The notes under the pieces: model-generated
Told to the model about the DNA's origin: nothing
Database searches by the model: none
Seen by the model: the letters and a program-made list of their open reading frames with translations, nothing else
Made by a program: the position numbers and the translations under genes
Part shown: positions 7,505 to 16,956 of the stretch, in pieces
How the letters are laid out: each line of letters opens with the position of its first letter
How positions within the stretch are numbered: position 1 is the stretch's first letter
NCBI GenBank assembly: GCA_019359615.1
Contig: JAHHHA010000027.1
Location: 1-64,000, forward strand
Direction of reading: 5' to 3'
Source of the DNA: Cyanosarcina radialis HA8281-LM2
GTDB lineage: Bacteria; Cyanobacteriota; Cyanobacteriia; Cyanobacteriales; CCAP-1448
DNA length: 64,000 nucleotides

Positions 7505-9157
7505 GGTCGTACAAGCACCAAACTTGAGCGTGGCAACTAATTTAACTTCGTATTCTGCTTCAAACACGGCTTTTTTCTCATCCAAACTCCACAATTCTAA
7601 GCCGCAATCGTCATCTAATGAAGCAGGCTGGAGCCATAAATGTAACTCTCGCGCGTGGGGATAATACTGACAATCGACTTGTTCGATCGCACCTATTTGA
7701 CGGCGATCGAGGGCAACTGCCAATCGCAACATGGCACTTAATTGAGACACCAATTGGCGATCGCGGGGGCTAACCAAGCTTTGATAGCTGTAGTGCTTTT
7801 TCTTCGGCGGACTTTTGCGGTGGTAGCGGGCTAAATTGGCAATAATTTCGAGTTCGTTTTCGGTATAACCTAGCAATTCGCCGTTGCGAATTAGATAGTA
7901 AGAATGCTTGTGATGAGATGAATGGCTGATATAGTGCCCGGAGTTATGTAAAATCGCTCCCGCCCACAATAGTTCTCGTTCTGAGTCGCTCCAATTATGC
8001 AGTTTTCCCTTGGTTTGCTCGAACAAACTGAGAGCAAATTTCGCTACCCGCTGGCTGTGTTCTAGATTAACCCCATATTTTTGGGCAATTTTAATCGTGC
8101 TGCGCTCTTTCACCGAACTTTGGTAGCGCAGGCGATTTTCGATCAATCCGTGAGTTAGCATCCAGTCTACGATCGCTCCTTCCCGCAAGCTGCGCTCGCA
8201 AACGGTAAGAGAGTCAAGTTTCAGCATCGTCATGGCTTCTTGTAAAATGACTGCGCCAGCTAAAATAATTTCCGATCGCCGATCCGACATTCCTGGAATT
8301 GCCAGTCGTTCGGCATAAGTCAGTTTGCGCCAGCGATCGATCGACTCTCGCAAATCTTTGAGACTAAACTGATAGCCAGTCAAGGGCGAAGGCACGATAC
8401 CTTGTTTTTCGCGGGCGTGGATCGCCGCTAGAGTTTCGATCGTCCCAGAAGTACCGATTAACCGAGGTTTTTCCCCAGGTTGAAGGTGTGCTTGCAGGTC
8501 CTCTACCGCTCGTTCTAGCTGCCCTCTAGCAAAAGCTTGGAGGTAAAGAAACTCTAAGTTGCTAATCGGATCGGTAGTGACAAATTCAGATGTCAGCCGC
8601 ACAGCCCCCACTTTGGTACTGCTGAGGGTTCGGGCTTCTCGACTGTCTGCCAAAACTAACTCAGTCGAACCGCCGCCAATGTCAATGATAATGTGAGGGC
8701 GATCGTCTAATTCCATCCCCGACAGCACGCCCAGGTAAATCCGCCGCGCTTCTTCTTGCCCGGAGATCAAATCGACAACTAAACCAGTTTCAGCCGCGAC
8801 TTGCTGCAAAAATTCTCGGCCGTTGGGAGCCTCCCGCACGGCGCTGGTGGCGACGGCAATAATTTGTTCGGCGTTGAGACATTTGGCAATTTCTTGAAAG
8901 CGCTTTAAGGTAGCAATTGCCCGCGCCATGATTTGGGGTTTCAAGTAGCCAGTTTGTCGCTCGCGATCGCCTAATCGCACTGTATCCTTTTCTCTGCCGA
9001 CGATCGTAAAAGCTGGGATAGTTGGTTGAATCCGCGCCACTACCATGTGAATCGAGTTCGTGCCAATATCGATCGCTGCTAGTATCCGATCTGGCTCGGA
9101 GACTCGACTAGTAAAATTTTCAAAACTTTCTTGAGTTTTTACAACTGAATTAGCCAT
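7502..9157 (-). CDS. ppx: Exopolyphosphatase, Ppx/GppA family
   Basis: Removes terminal phosphates from polyphosphate (or hydrolyses pppGpp). The 551-residue product has the two-part ASKHA phosphatase domain: AAIDIGTNSIHMVVARI near the start, the IIDIGGGSTELVLA phosphate-binding loop, and GTSGTIETLAAI. The C-terminal half carries an HD-like domain (LWAGAILHNSGHYISHSSHHKHSYYLI), as in full-length bacterial Ppx. The frame is open back to 9253, but the ATG at 9157 (MANSVV) is the likely start, since upstream residues are not family-like. It stands alone, with a repeat cluster on each side. Confidence 0.93.
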   Translation of the reverse strand: MANSVVKTQESFENFTSRVSEPDRILAAIDIGTNSIHMVVARIQPTIPAFTIVGREKDTVRLGDRERQTGYLKPQIMARAIATLKRFQEIAKCLNAEQIIAVATSAVREAPNGREFLQQVAAETGLVVDLISGQEEARRIYLGVLSGMELDDRPHIIIDIGGGSTELVLADSREARTLSSTKVGAVRLTSEFVTTDPISNLEFLYLQAFARGQLERAVEDLQAHLQPGEKPRLIGTSGTIETLAAIHAREKQGIVPSPLTGYQFSLKDLRESIDRWRKLTYAERLAIPGMSDRRSEIILAGAVILQEAMTMLKLDSLTVCERSLREGAIVDWMLTHGLIENRLRYQSSVKERSTIKIAQKYGVNLEHSQRVAKFALSLFEQTKGKLHNWSDSERELLWAGAILHNSGHYISHSSHHKHSYYLIRNGELLGYTENELEIIANLARYHRKSPPKKKHYSYQSLVSPRDRQLVSQLSAMLRLAVALDRRQIGAIEQVDCQYYPHARELHLWLQPASLDDDCGLELWSLDEKKAVFEAEYEVKLVATLKFGACTT

Positions 9158-9375
9158 CCCAACTGCCCTAATTTTGCTGTCTTTATAGTGAGATTCTCTC
9201 AACCCCACCCTCTGGAGTGTTTTCTCGCGATCCCACTTAACACCATATAACAAGTCGGATATCTAGAGCGGGACTGACGCTAAGCCTCTAAATCTCCTAA
9301 GAAAACGTAGCTTTCTTTCGCCCCTCCTCATCGCTCACAGAGACAATTTTTAAAAACATACACCTGTAAGCGGCT

Positions 9376-9571
9376 CCCCTCTCCCACCCCCCTTTTTAAG
9401 GGGGCAGGGGGGGAATGCGCAAAGCGCACGCTGCGCGAACGGAGAGGGGTTGGGCGCTGCCCTGAGCGTTCGACTGAGCGTCTCCGCACTGAGCTTGTCG
9501 AAGTGTCACGCCGAAGTCTTGCCGAAGGGGGTGAGGGCAGCAATGGATGGTATGAGAACCGGATTTGGTAT
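9376..9571. repeat. Composite MITE-like element, copy B, with nested repeats
   Basis: The right end AACCGGATTTGGTAT (9557-9571) and the broken core (CTCCCCTCTCCCAC ... GGAGAGGGGTTGGG ... GGGGTGAGGGCAGCAATGG) correspond to copy A. The palindromic loop is interrupted at two points: by a CCCCCCTTTTTAAGGGGG palindrome with a CGCAAAGCGCACGCTGCGCG stretch, and by a segment containing CACTGAGCTTGTCGAAGTG. The left terminal repeat is not recognisable. The whole gap 9158-9598 holds nothing else that I can name. Confidence 0.6.
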
Positions 9572-9598
9572 GAGATCTTAGTTAAACCAGATTGAAGA

Positions 9599-10177
9599 TT
9601 AAATATGCAATTTGGCAGTCACGGATGCGAGCTTGTTGCCGATTTGCACGATCGCTGTTTGTTGCGATTCATCTTTCAATTTGCCGTTCTCATCAAACGC
9701 CTGATAAGCGTTGCTAATAGCCTTTTGGTCTGGCAACACCAGAACGCCAATGTTGCCGAGAATGGAACGGACGTGAACTAAGCCCCGCAGTCCTCCCAAT
9801 GCTCCAGGGGAAGCACTCATCAAGGCGGCCACCTTCCCTTGGAAACAGGCCAGTGGAGGTTCGTTCGGTTCGGGACGAGATGCCCAATCGATCGCATTTT
9901 TCAGCAGCGGCGTAATCGAACTGTTGTACTCCGGGCAAGCAATTAAGAATCCCTGATGGGCTTTCATCAGCGCCTTGAGTTGGCGAGCGTTGTCTGGCAA
10001 GCCCTTAGCTTCCTCCAAATCCCCATCGTAAAGCGGTAGGGGCAGATCCCGGAAATCTAGATACGTAACTTCTGCACCTGCGGCTTTGGCTCCTTCTACA
10101 GCAATTTTCACCAGTTTCTTGTTCCAAGAATCTTGGCGGGCACTTCCGGCAAAGGCAAGAATTTTGGCTGCACTCAT
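9599..10177 (-). CDS. NADPH-dependent FMN reductase
   Basis: A 192-residue flavodoxin-like oxidoreductase of the ArsH/ChrR/azoreductase group. The phosphate loop FAGSARQDSWNKKLV (residues 9-23) binds FMN, and PEYNSSITPLLKNAIDW is the conserved second FMN-contact motif. Such enzymes reduce quinones, chromate or azo dyes; the native acceptor is not predictable. A strong AAAGGAG lies six bases before the ATG. The PadR regulator gene lies 83 bases upstream on the same strand, and may control both it and the divergent RND pump gene. Confidence 0.9.
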   Translation of the reverse strand: MSAAKILAFAGSARQDSWNKKLVKIAVEGAKAAGAEVTYLDFRDLPLPLYDGDLEEAKGLPDNARQLKALMKAHQGFLIACPEYNSSITPLLKNAIDWASRPEPNEPPLACFQGKVAALMSASPGALGGLRGLVHVRSILGNIGVLVLPDQKAISNAYQAFDENGKLKDESQQTAIVQIGNKLASVTAKLHI

Positions 10178-10260
10178 GAATTTCTCCTTTGTTACTCCTC
10201 TCTTTATTAACCGCGATCGCCGCCTGATTTGAGATCGTTTACCATAAAACGATCGCCTAC

Positions 10261-10803
10261 CTATTCCAGCAACAGCATAATTTCATCGCACCATTGTAAC
10301 CACCCAGTTTCGTAGTGAATGCCGCGCAACAGCGTGAGGTATTGAAACTTGTGGGTTTCCGATAGCGCTTGCGGGTTTTTGAAGTGCTGGTTTTTAATTT
10401 CTTGATAGATGCCTAATCGCTGCTGGTGTTGCTGGCGATGCGCCTCTAGCTTAGTCGTTATAGTCTGGATAGGCACCAAATGCCCTGCATAAAGTTTCAC
10501 TAGCAATTCATCTTCGATCGCTGCCATCTCTTCTGGTTCCGCTATCCATTGACACAATTGCTGTTTGCCCAGCGCCGTTACTGCATAAATTCGTTTGTCG
10601 GGGCGATTTTCCTGCTGCACCGCTTCCGCTTGCAACCATTGCTTTTCTTCTAAGCAGTTGAGTTCGCGGTAAATCTGTTGGAAACTGGCACTCCAGAAAA
10701 AACCAACCGACCCTTCCACCGAAGGGTTAAACCGCTTGGCCAGGTCGTAGCCGCTGCTGGGGGCACTAACTAAAATCGACAAAATGGCATAGGTAAGAGA
10801 CAT
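10261..10803 (-). CDS. PadR-family transcriptional regulator
   Basis: The N-terminal winged helix (MSLTYAILSILVSAPSSGYDLAKRF) is the classic PadR start, with the wing (RIYAVTALGKQQLCQW) following. The C-terminal part is the Vir_act_alpha_C-type dimerisation helix domain. 180 residues from the ATG at 10803; the frame opens eight codons earlier but without family similarity. PadR proteins typically repress adjacent multidrug efflux genes and respond to phenolics or drugs. Here the RND permease lies divergently 304 bases away and the FMN reductase follows on the same strand, so either could be the target (inference). Confidence 0.9.
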   Translation of the reverse strand: MSLTYAILSILVSAPSSGYDLAKRFNPSVEGSVGFFWSASFQQIYRELNCLEEKQWLQAEAVQQENRPDKRIYAVTALGKQQLCQWIAEPEEMAAIEDELLVKLYAGHLVPIQTITTKLEAHRQQHQQRLGIYQEIKNQHFKNPQALSETHKFQYLTLLRGIHYETGWLQWCDEIMLLLE

Positions 10804-11107
10804 TGGCAATTCCCAACACAGCGGCAAATACAGCCACGAGCCACAAGGGATGGCAACGCTCTATCCGAGTAGGGCGTAGCGCATAGATAAATCAATCCAG
10901 GGACATACCCCAAATTAAGGGCTGAAAAGCTACCCTAGTTAAAGCCTCTTTCAATCATCTGCCCCGCTTCCGTACAGCTAAGGTAGGCTATTCCACAAAC
11001 ATATAGAAATGCCAACTGCGATCGAAGGGAGACATTTTGTTCTGTTCTGCCTTCTGATTCTAAAATCTCCGGGCACTTAGGGTTGCTACTGTTGCTGGAC
11101 AGAATCT

Positions 11108-14100
11108 ATGTTTTCTAATTTCTTCATTCAACGACCTGTTTTTTCGATCGTTGCAGCATTCATAGTCTTGCTTTTGGGGGTCGTAAGCATTCCTACTCTG
11201 CCGATCGCCCAATATCCGGAAATCACGCCGCCCCAGGTGACAGTAACAGCCAATTACACCGGGGCTAGTGCCGAAGTGGTGGAAAGTACCATCACCAACG
11301 TGCTGGAGCGGGAAATCAACGGGGTAGAAGGAATGCGCTATTTGTCTTCCAGCAGCAGCAATAGCGGCACTAGTTCCATCAACGTCACCTTTGCTCCCAA
11401 CCGCAATGTTGACCTAGCAGCGGTGGACGTGCAAAACCGGGTTTCGACCGCTACGCCCCGGTTGCCCGAAGCCGTGCAGCGAACTGGAGTGACGGTAAAC
11501 AAAGAAAGCAGCGGTTTTTTAATGGCGATCGGCATCTACTCTGAAAATAAAGCCTACGATCCGCTATTTTTGAGCAATTACCTCGATACTTATGTAGTCG
11601 ATGCCCTGCGACGGATCGATGGGGTGGGCAACGTCCAGATTTTCGGACAGCGCCAGTATGCCATGCGGCTGTGGCTCGACCCCCAAAAGCTGGCGGCCCG
11701 CAATTTAACTTTCGATGATGTCGTGGGGGCGCTCAATCGCCAAAACTTGCAGGTAGGCGCGGGACGATTGGGACAACCACCAATTCCCAGCAGCCAAGAA
11801 TATCAAATTGACTTGCGGGCCATCAGTCGGCTGCGAGAACCAACAGAATTTGAAAACATCGTGTTGCGAACCGAAGACAACGGCACTTTAATTAAACTGC
11901 GCGATGTCGGCCGGGCTGAATTGGGGGCAGAAGATTACAGTTCGATCTTGAGGTTTCGGGGACAAGATGCCGTGGGGTTGGGAATTTCTCAACTTCCAGG
12001 CAGCAATGCCCTCCAGGTAGCACAGGCGGTACGGTCAGAACTGGATAACTTATCGAAGAACTTTCCGCCCGGTATTCAGTACGAAACTGCCTTTGACTCG
12101 ACGGCGTTTGTGGAAGCGTCGTTAGAAGAAGTGCTGGTGACGTTGATAATGGCGATCGCACTTGTAATCTTAATTATCTTCATCTTCCTGCAAGATTGGC
12201 GCACGACTTTAATCCCATCGATTACGATTCCGGCTTCTTTAATCGGGACGTTCATCTTCGTGCGGATCTTTGGATTTTCCATCAACACCTTAACTTTGTT
12301 TGGTTTAACCCTGGCGACGGGGATGGTAGTAGATGATGCGATCGTTATTGTAGAAGACATCACCCGCTTGATTAACGAACAGGGGATGACACCCAAACAA
12401 GCATCGATTCAAGCGATGCGAGAATTGGGGAGCGCGGTGATTGCTACTTCCCTGGTGCTGATGGCAGTATTCGTCCCTGTAGCATTTTTTCCCGGCACGA
12501 CTGGGGCGCTGTATCGCCAGTTTGCTTTGACGATTGCGTTTTCGATCGCCGTTTCTACCTTCCTGGCGCTGACTTTGACTCCAGCCCTGTCTGCCCTGTT
12601 GCTGCGACCAGGACAAATGACAGGAGGCATTTTAGGGCGACTGTTCCAGGCATTCAATCGGGGCTTCGATTGGTCGCGAGAACGGTATCGGCGATCGCTC
12701 GGTTGGTTGATGCGCGTCAAAAGCCTCGTTCTGGGATTATTTGTGGTGGCGCTGGGGTTGACTGCCCTGCTGTACGTCCGAGTGCCAGGAGCCTTTCTTC
12801 CCGATGAAGATCAAGGCTACTTCATTACCGTGGTGCAAGCACCGGAAGGGGTTTCGCTCAACTACACCGATAAAGTATTGCGTCAGGTGGAACGAGAATT
12901 GCTTCAGGTTCCCGAAATTAAAGCCACCTTTGCCGTGGGCGGGTTTGGGATTGCCGGGCCTACAGCTAATAGCGGCATAGTTTTTGTCAACCTCAAACCT
13001 TGGTCGGAACGGCGCGGCAGCGGGCAATCGGTGCAAGCGATTACGGGCCAACTGGCCGGAAAACTTCTCTCGATTCCAGAAGCTCGCGTTTTTCCCTTCA
13101 ATCCACCTGCCATTCAGGGATTGGGAACTTTAGGGGGGTTTAGTTTTCAGTTGCAAGATCGCAGCAACAATGACGACTTGAACGCGCTGGTGGCAACCGC
13201 TGGCAAATTGTTGGGACAAGCCAATCAAACTCCAGGATTGCAACAAGTTCTGACCACTTTTGCTGCCAATACGCCACAACTGGAAATCGAAGTCAATCGG
13301 GATGCGGCCGAAGCCCTTCAGGTAAATGTAGACGATATTTTTAGCACCCTGGAAACAGCTTTAGGTTCTCGTTACGTCAACGACTTCACTCTAGGACAGC
13401 GCAACTATCGCGTTTACGTCCAAGCAGACCAAGCATTTCGCACCCAACCCACCAATTTAGGACAGTTGTACGTCCGTTCCGGCCAAAATCGGATGATTCC
13501 CATTAGCAATTTGGTGCGCGTGACCTCTGCTACTAGCGCCCAAACCATCAACCATTTCAATCTATTTCGGGCGATCGAGATCAACGGTAATGCCGCTCCT
13601 GGCTATAGTTCCGGGAATGCGATCGCAGCCATGGAAAGAGTCGCCGCCCAAGTGCTACCGCGCGGCTTTTCTTACGAATGGTCGGGGACATCTTTGGAGG
13701 AAATCGAATCGGGCGGGCAAGCACCGCTGATTTTTGGCTTGGGCTTGCTGCTAGTATTTCTGGTGCTAGCAGCGCAGTACGAGAATTTCATCGACCCGTT
13801 TGTCATCATGCTCGCAGTACCCCTGGCGATTTTGGGGGCGCTGCTGGCGCAATCGCTGCGGGGTTTAGAAAATGATGTCTACTGTCAGGTGGGGCTGGTA
13901 ATGTTGATCGGACTGGCCAGCAAAAACTCGATTTTGATCGTCGAGTTTGCCAATCAGTTGCGGCAGCAGCAGGGGTTCTCGCTCGCTAAAGCAGCAATAG
14001 AAGCCTCTCAGGAACGACTGCGACCGATTTTGATGACGGCAATTTCAACTCTAGTGGGCATTTTTCCGTTAGCGATCGCGACTGGGGCTGGAGCCGGAAG

Positions 14101-14248
14101 CCGTCAATCTCTGGGAACGGCAGTATTTGGTGGGATGTTGATTGCTACTTTCCTGTCGCTGTTTGTAGTCCCCGTGCTGTACGTCGTCGTGGTTGGTTTG
14201 AGCGAACGAGTAGCCGATCGCTTTCGTCCACATCAAAGCGATTCGTGA
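11108..14248 (+). CDS. RND efflux permease, HAE1 (AcrB-like) family
   Basis: A proton-driven inner-membrane multidrug exporter of 1046 residues, the normal AcrB length. The N-terminus MFSNFFIQRPVFSIV is typical, and the first large periplasmic loop follows TM1. The proton-relay pair in TM4 is present in GMVVDDAIVIVED. The second half repeats the fold, with GLASKNSILIVEFANQL in TM10 and SRQSLGTAVFGGM near TM11-12. A working pump needs a periplasmic adaptor and an outer-membrane channel, and neither is encoded next to it. No Shine-Dalgarno sequence is evident. A divergent PadR gene lies upstream. The TGA stop is part of a repeat element. Confidence 0.96.
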   Translation: MFSNFFIQRPVFSIVAAFIVLLLGVVSIPTLPIAQYPEITPPQVTVTANYTGASAEVVESTITNVLEREINGVEGMRYLSSSSSNSGTSSINVTFAPNRNVDLAAVDVQNRVSTATPRLPEAVQRTGVTVNKESSGFLMAIGIYSENKAYDPLFLSNYLDTYVVDALRRIDGVGNVQIFGQRQYAMRLWLDPQKLAARNLTFDDVVGALNRQNLQVGAGRLGQPPIPSSQEYQIDLRAISRLREPTEFENIVLRTEDNGTLIKLRDVGRAELGAEDYSSILRFRGQDAVGLGISQLPGSNALQVAQAVRSELDNLSKNFPPGIQYETAFDSTAFVEASLEEVLVTLIMAIALVILIIFIFLQDWRTTLIPSITIPASLIGTFIFVRIFGFSINTLTLFGLTLATGMVVDDAIVIVEDITRLINEQGMTPKQASIQAMRELGSAVIATSLVLMAVFVPVAFFPGTTGALYRQFALTIAFSIAVSTFLALTLTPALSALLLRPGQMTGGILGRLFQAFNRGFDWSRERYRRSLGWLMRVKSLVLGLFVVALGLTALLYVRVPGAFLPDEDQGYFITVVQAPEGVSLNYTDKVLRQVERELLQVPEIKATFAVGGFGIAGPTANSGIVFVNLKPWSERRGSGQSVQAITGQLAGKLLSIPEARVFPFNPPAIQGLGTLGGFSFQLQDRSNNDDLNALVATAGKLLGQANQTPGLQQVLTTFAANTPQLEIEVNRDAAEALQVNVDDIFSTLETALGSRYVNDFTLGQRNYRVYVQADQAFRTQPTNLGQLYVRSGQNRMIPISNLVRVTSATSAQTINHFNLFRAIEINGNAAPGYSSGNAIAAMERVAAQVLPRGFSYEWSGTSLEEIESGGQAPLIFGLGLLLVFLVLAAQYENFIDPFVIMLAVPLAILGALLAQSLRGLENDVYCQVGLVMLIGLASKNSILIVEFANQLRQQQGFSLAKAAIEASQERLRPILMTAISTLVGIFPLAIATGAGAGSRQSLGTAVFGGMLIATFLSLFVVPVLYVVVVGLSERVADRFRPHQSDS

Positions 14249-14287
14249 CCAAAACAATTGTCAATTCGCAATTCGCAATTCGCAATT
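14246..14287 (+). repeat. Stop-codon-adjacent heptamer element (copy 2)
   Basis: Starts with the TGA stop of the RND gene, continues CCAAAACAATTG, then (T)CAATTCG heptamers to 14287. Same layout as copies at 7463-7504, 42425-42472, 46053-46097 and 49449-49490. Confidence 0.8.
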
Positions 14288-14323
14288 ACCCCGATCGCTC
14301 TAGGGCAAACTAGAACATTTGTA

Positions 14324-14352
14324 TTGACAAAATGGGGAGATCTTTATATAAT
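14324..14352 (+). promoter_or_regulatory. Consensus sigma-70 promoter ahead of the MFS gene
   Basis: TTGACA at 14324-14329 and TATAAT at 14347-14352 with an exact 17-base spacer: a perfect housekeeping promoter on the plus strand. The only downstream gene is the MFS transporter, whose ATG lies 212 bases after the -10 box. A leader of about 205 bases would result. The rest of the gap 14288-14564 shows nothing else I can name. Confidence 0.7.
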
Positions 14353-14564
14353 TAACTTTATGGTTAAATGCCAAAAAGCTTTGCTAAATAATCGGTTGCT
14401 GCACTTTTCAATTCGATGCAGCCCAAAATTTTGACTCTACATCTTAAATCGTGGCTCCGAATTTACGTTACTACGCTTAGCACTAGGACAGGGGACGGAG
14501 TTTTGGCCAAAAATCGATCGTCTTCCCTCCTGCCTCTTGCCATCTGCCTTTCTTCTGTTATCCG

Positions 14565-15851
14565 ATGAAAACTTTTTACGCCGTTTTAGCCAACTCTTTA
14601 GTGGCTTCGATGACCAACTCGTTTGTTTGGTTTGCCGTCACGTATTGGGTGTACCTGCAAACCAAGTCAGTGCTTGCCACCTCGGTCATGGCCGGCGTGT
14701 ATCTCGTCACCGTCGCCATCTCTGGATTTTTCCTCGGCTCTCTAGTCGATCGCTACAAAAAGAAAACAGCGATGATGCTTTCCAGTATCTGTTCGCTCTT
14801 TTTGTACGTTCTCAGCTACACGATCTTGGTTTCAAATCCTGCCTCTGCCTTTACCGATGATTCCAGCCCAATGCTGTGGGGATTTATCGTCCTGGCACTG
14901 GTAGGAGCGATCGCCGGAAACATTCGCACGATCGCCCTGCCGACTTTGGTAACAATTTTAATTCCCGAAGACAAACGCGATCGAGCTAACGGCCTAGTGG
15001 GTACTGTTGCTGGGGTCGCCTTCCTCGCAGCTTCGATTTTTAGCGGACTGGCGATCGGATTTCTCGGTGTCTATTGGATGATAATTTTAGCGATCGGACT
15101 AACTTTGCTAGCGATCGTCCACCTCAGCACCTTATCGATTCATGAAAAGAAAATCGTTCGGACTGAAACCCATACCGATCGTATTGACGTTCGCGGCACG
15201 ATTCGAGCCATCCATCTCGTCCCCGGATTGTTCGGACTGATTTTCTTCAATTGCTTCAACAACTTCTTTGGGGGAGTCTTTATGTCTCTGATGGATGCCT
15301 ATGGATTGTCCCTGATGTCGGTGCAAGTTTGGGGAGTTTTGTGGGGCTTCTTGAGTTTGGGGTTTATTGTCGGGGGTTTAGTAGTTGCCAGAAAAGGCTT
15401 AGGAAAAAAACCGCTGCGAACGCTGTTTCTGTGCAACATCGTCATGTGGACGATCGCGGCTGGCTTTACGGTTCAGTCCTCGATCGCGCCCCTAGCGATC
15501 GGGCTGTTTATTTATCTATGCTTGATTCCAGTGGTGGAAGCCTCAGAGCAGACGATTTTACAAGCAGTAATCCCCTTGGAACGTCAGGGGCGAGTTTTCG
15601 GCTTTGCCCAAAGCATCGAGCAAGCTGCATCCCCGCTGACAGCTTTCGCCATCGGACCTATAGCTCAATTCATCTTCATACCCTTTATGACTACGGGGGC
15701 GGGCGTGAATCTCATCGGTAGTTGGTTCGGGACGGGAGCAAATCGAGGAATTGCCCTGCTATTTACTTTAACTGGATTCATCGGATTGCTGGTGACGCTA
15801 ATAGCGATGCGATCGCCCTCCTATCGAAAATTATCCGCACATTATCGCTGA
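14565..15851 (+). CDS. MFS transporter (drug exporter-like)
   Basis: A 428-residue membrane protein with about 12 hydrophobic segments. The first segments SLVASMTNSFVWFAVTYWVYL and ATSVMAGVYLVTVAISGFFLG are followed by the MFS loop 2-3 motif in altered form, GSLVDRYKKKTAMM. The C-half has EASEQTILQAVIPLERQGRVFGFAQS, a segment common in the MFS_3/DHA3 macrolide exporter-like group. Substrate unknown. It has its own consensus promoter (14324-14352), so it is probably not co-transcribed with the RND gene, though the two exporters are side by side. Confidence 0.9.
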   Translation: MKTFYAVLANSLVASMTNSFVWFAVTYWVYLQTKSVLATSVMAGVYLVTVAISGFFLGSLVDRYKKKTAMMLSSICSLFLYVLSYTILVSNPASAFTDDSSPMLWGFIVLALVGAIAGNIRTIALPTLVTILIPEDKRDRANGLVGTVAGVAFLAASIFSGLAIGFLGVYWMIILAIGLTLLAIVHLSTLSIHEKKIVRTETHTDRIDVRGTIRAIHLVPGLFGLIFFNCFNNFFGGVFMSLMDAYGLSLMSVQVWGVLWGFLSLGFIVGGLVVARKGLGKKPLRTLFLCNIVMWTIAAGFTVQSSIAPLAIGLFIYLCLIPVVEASEQTILQAVIPLERQGRVFGFAQSIEQAASPLTAFAIGPIAQFIFIPFMTTGAGVNLIGSWFGTGANRGIALLFTLTGFIGLLVTLIAMRSPSYRKLSAHYR

Positions 15852-16011
15852 TAATTTATCATTCATACTTCATAATTTAGCTTGTCCGCCGAGAGAACAA
15901 CGCGCTCGATTGCTGTCAATGAGCGTCTCTCCTGATAGGCGGGTCTGACGCAGGTACGGAGCCAGACAATATATATTTATCGTAGCCTGTAATTTTTGCT
16001 AACGTAGATAT

Positions 16012-16080
16012 ATGTTGACAATAAATTACACCTATCAAATTTATCCAGATGACGTTCAGCAAGAATTGATGCTGGACTGG
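16012..16080 (+). pseudogene. TnpB N-terminal remnant (IS200/IS605 type)
   Basis: The first 23 codons, starting ATG TTG, read MLTINYTYQIYPDDVQQELMLDW in two segments that match the first 23 residues of the intact TnpB at 53551 (MLNLTYSYRIYP... LDW). After codon 23 the similarity stops abruptly and other sequence follows. The preceding bases (TTTTTGCTAACGTAGATATATG) also resemble the leader of the intact copy. This is the left end of a deleted element. Confidence 0.7.
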
Positions 16081-16586
16081 AGAGATTTATCACGACCTCG
16101 GACGGACTGCCAGTGGAACGTCCCAAACCGAATTTAAAGTCGGTAATTGGCTGCTGGGCATCGGATTTAATCGCACAGTTAGTTAAAAGTCATATAGATT
16201 TTAATTTGTTTTGCCTGCTGCTAAGAACAGTAAAATCTTGGGCGAAATCGCGCTGCATTTATGGGAATAATGGGGGATTTTCAGGAAGATTTTCTTGGGC
16301 TTTATTAGCAGCTTATAGTTGCACTGGCGATCGTCACGGCTACTGGCGAATCTCAACAAGATCTAGAAAAAGCCAAGGAGATTTTGGCAGGTTACATCGT
16401 CGGATTGACCATCCAACGGGAAAATCTTGATGTTTTTGTGCGTCCAAATCCCGCGAAGATAATTATTTACGATTAACGCTGGGATTAACTCTGCCAGATA
16501 ACCAACAACTCGATAAAATTGAACGAGTGGCGAAGGATTTTGGGTCGCAACTCGGTAGTAACTTTGCGATCCAGTTGGAGCGTTAA
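16081..16586 (+). pseudogene. Degraded reading frame before ycf20
   Basis: No frame is open throughout. Open pieces include TSDGLPVERPKP near 16095, then in another frame EFKVGNWLLGIGFNRTVS, later ATGESQQDLEKAKEILAGYIVGL near 16340, and, after a frame change at about 16450, REDNYLRLTLGLTLPDNQQL running to a TAA at 16584-16586. The segments read like successive parts of one protein with several frameshifts and stops. I do not recognise the family. It directly precedes ycf20 (13 bases), so it may have been its operon partner. Confidence 0.45.
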
Positions 16587-16598
16587 AGGTAAATTTTC

Positions 16599-16955
16599 AT
16601 GCAAAACACCCGCCTGAACAATCTGTTCGATTTGCTTTTAGAAAGGTTTGGACGATGGTATAACAATCCCTGGCGGCGAATGTCAGTAATTTTGTTAAGC
16701 TGGCTGTTTGGTTTTTTCCTGGGAACAGCAATTCCCACTGAAGCGGGACAAACGGCCGAGTGGGATTTAGTTGGGGCTGGAATCTTGCTGCTCTTGAGCG
16801 AATTAGTCAGCCGATTCGTTTACGGGCGGAATCGACAACCCATTAACGCGGCTGTAGGTGTTTCTAGGCGATCGCTGTTAGCAGAAATTTTGAACGCGCT
16901 CAAACTGGGCTTGACTTATAGTTTGTTTATCGAAGCTTTCAAGCTGGCTTCTTAA
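16599..16955 (+). CDS. ycf20: Ycf20 / DUF565 protein
   Basis: A 118-residue cyanobacterial and plastid membrane protein. The amphipathic start TRLNNLFDLLLERFGRWYNNPWRR is the family signature, followed by a membrane segment (SVILLSWLFGFFLGTAI), a second hydrophobic segment (LVGAGILLLLSELVSRFVYGR) and a C-terminal helix (LNALKLGLTYSLFIEAFKL). Plant homologues are linked to non-photochemical quenching; the molecular function is not established. Start at ATG 16599. Confidence 0.9.
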   Translation: MQNTRLNNLFDLLLERFGRWYNNPWRRMSVILLSWLFGFFLGTAIPTEAGQTAEWDLVGAGILLLLSELVSRFVYGRNRQPINAAVGVSRRSLLAEILNALKLGLTYSLFIEAFKLAS

Positions 16956-16956
16956 G

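Noticed and set aside
12076..13113. Several minus-strand open frames within the RND gene
   Set aside because: They are antisense shadows of a complete 1046-residue RND permease and have no family-like motifs.
14537..14860. Plus-strand open frame overlapping the MFS start
   Set aside because: Overlaps the transporter in another frame; the transporter has clear membrane motifs.
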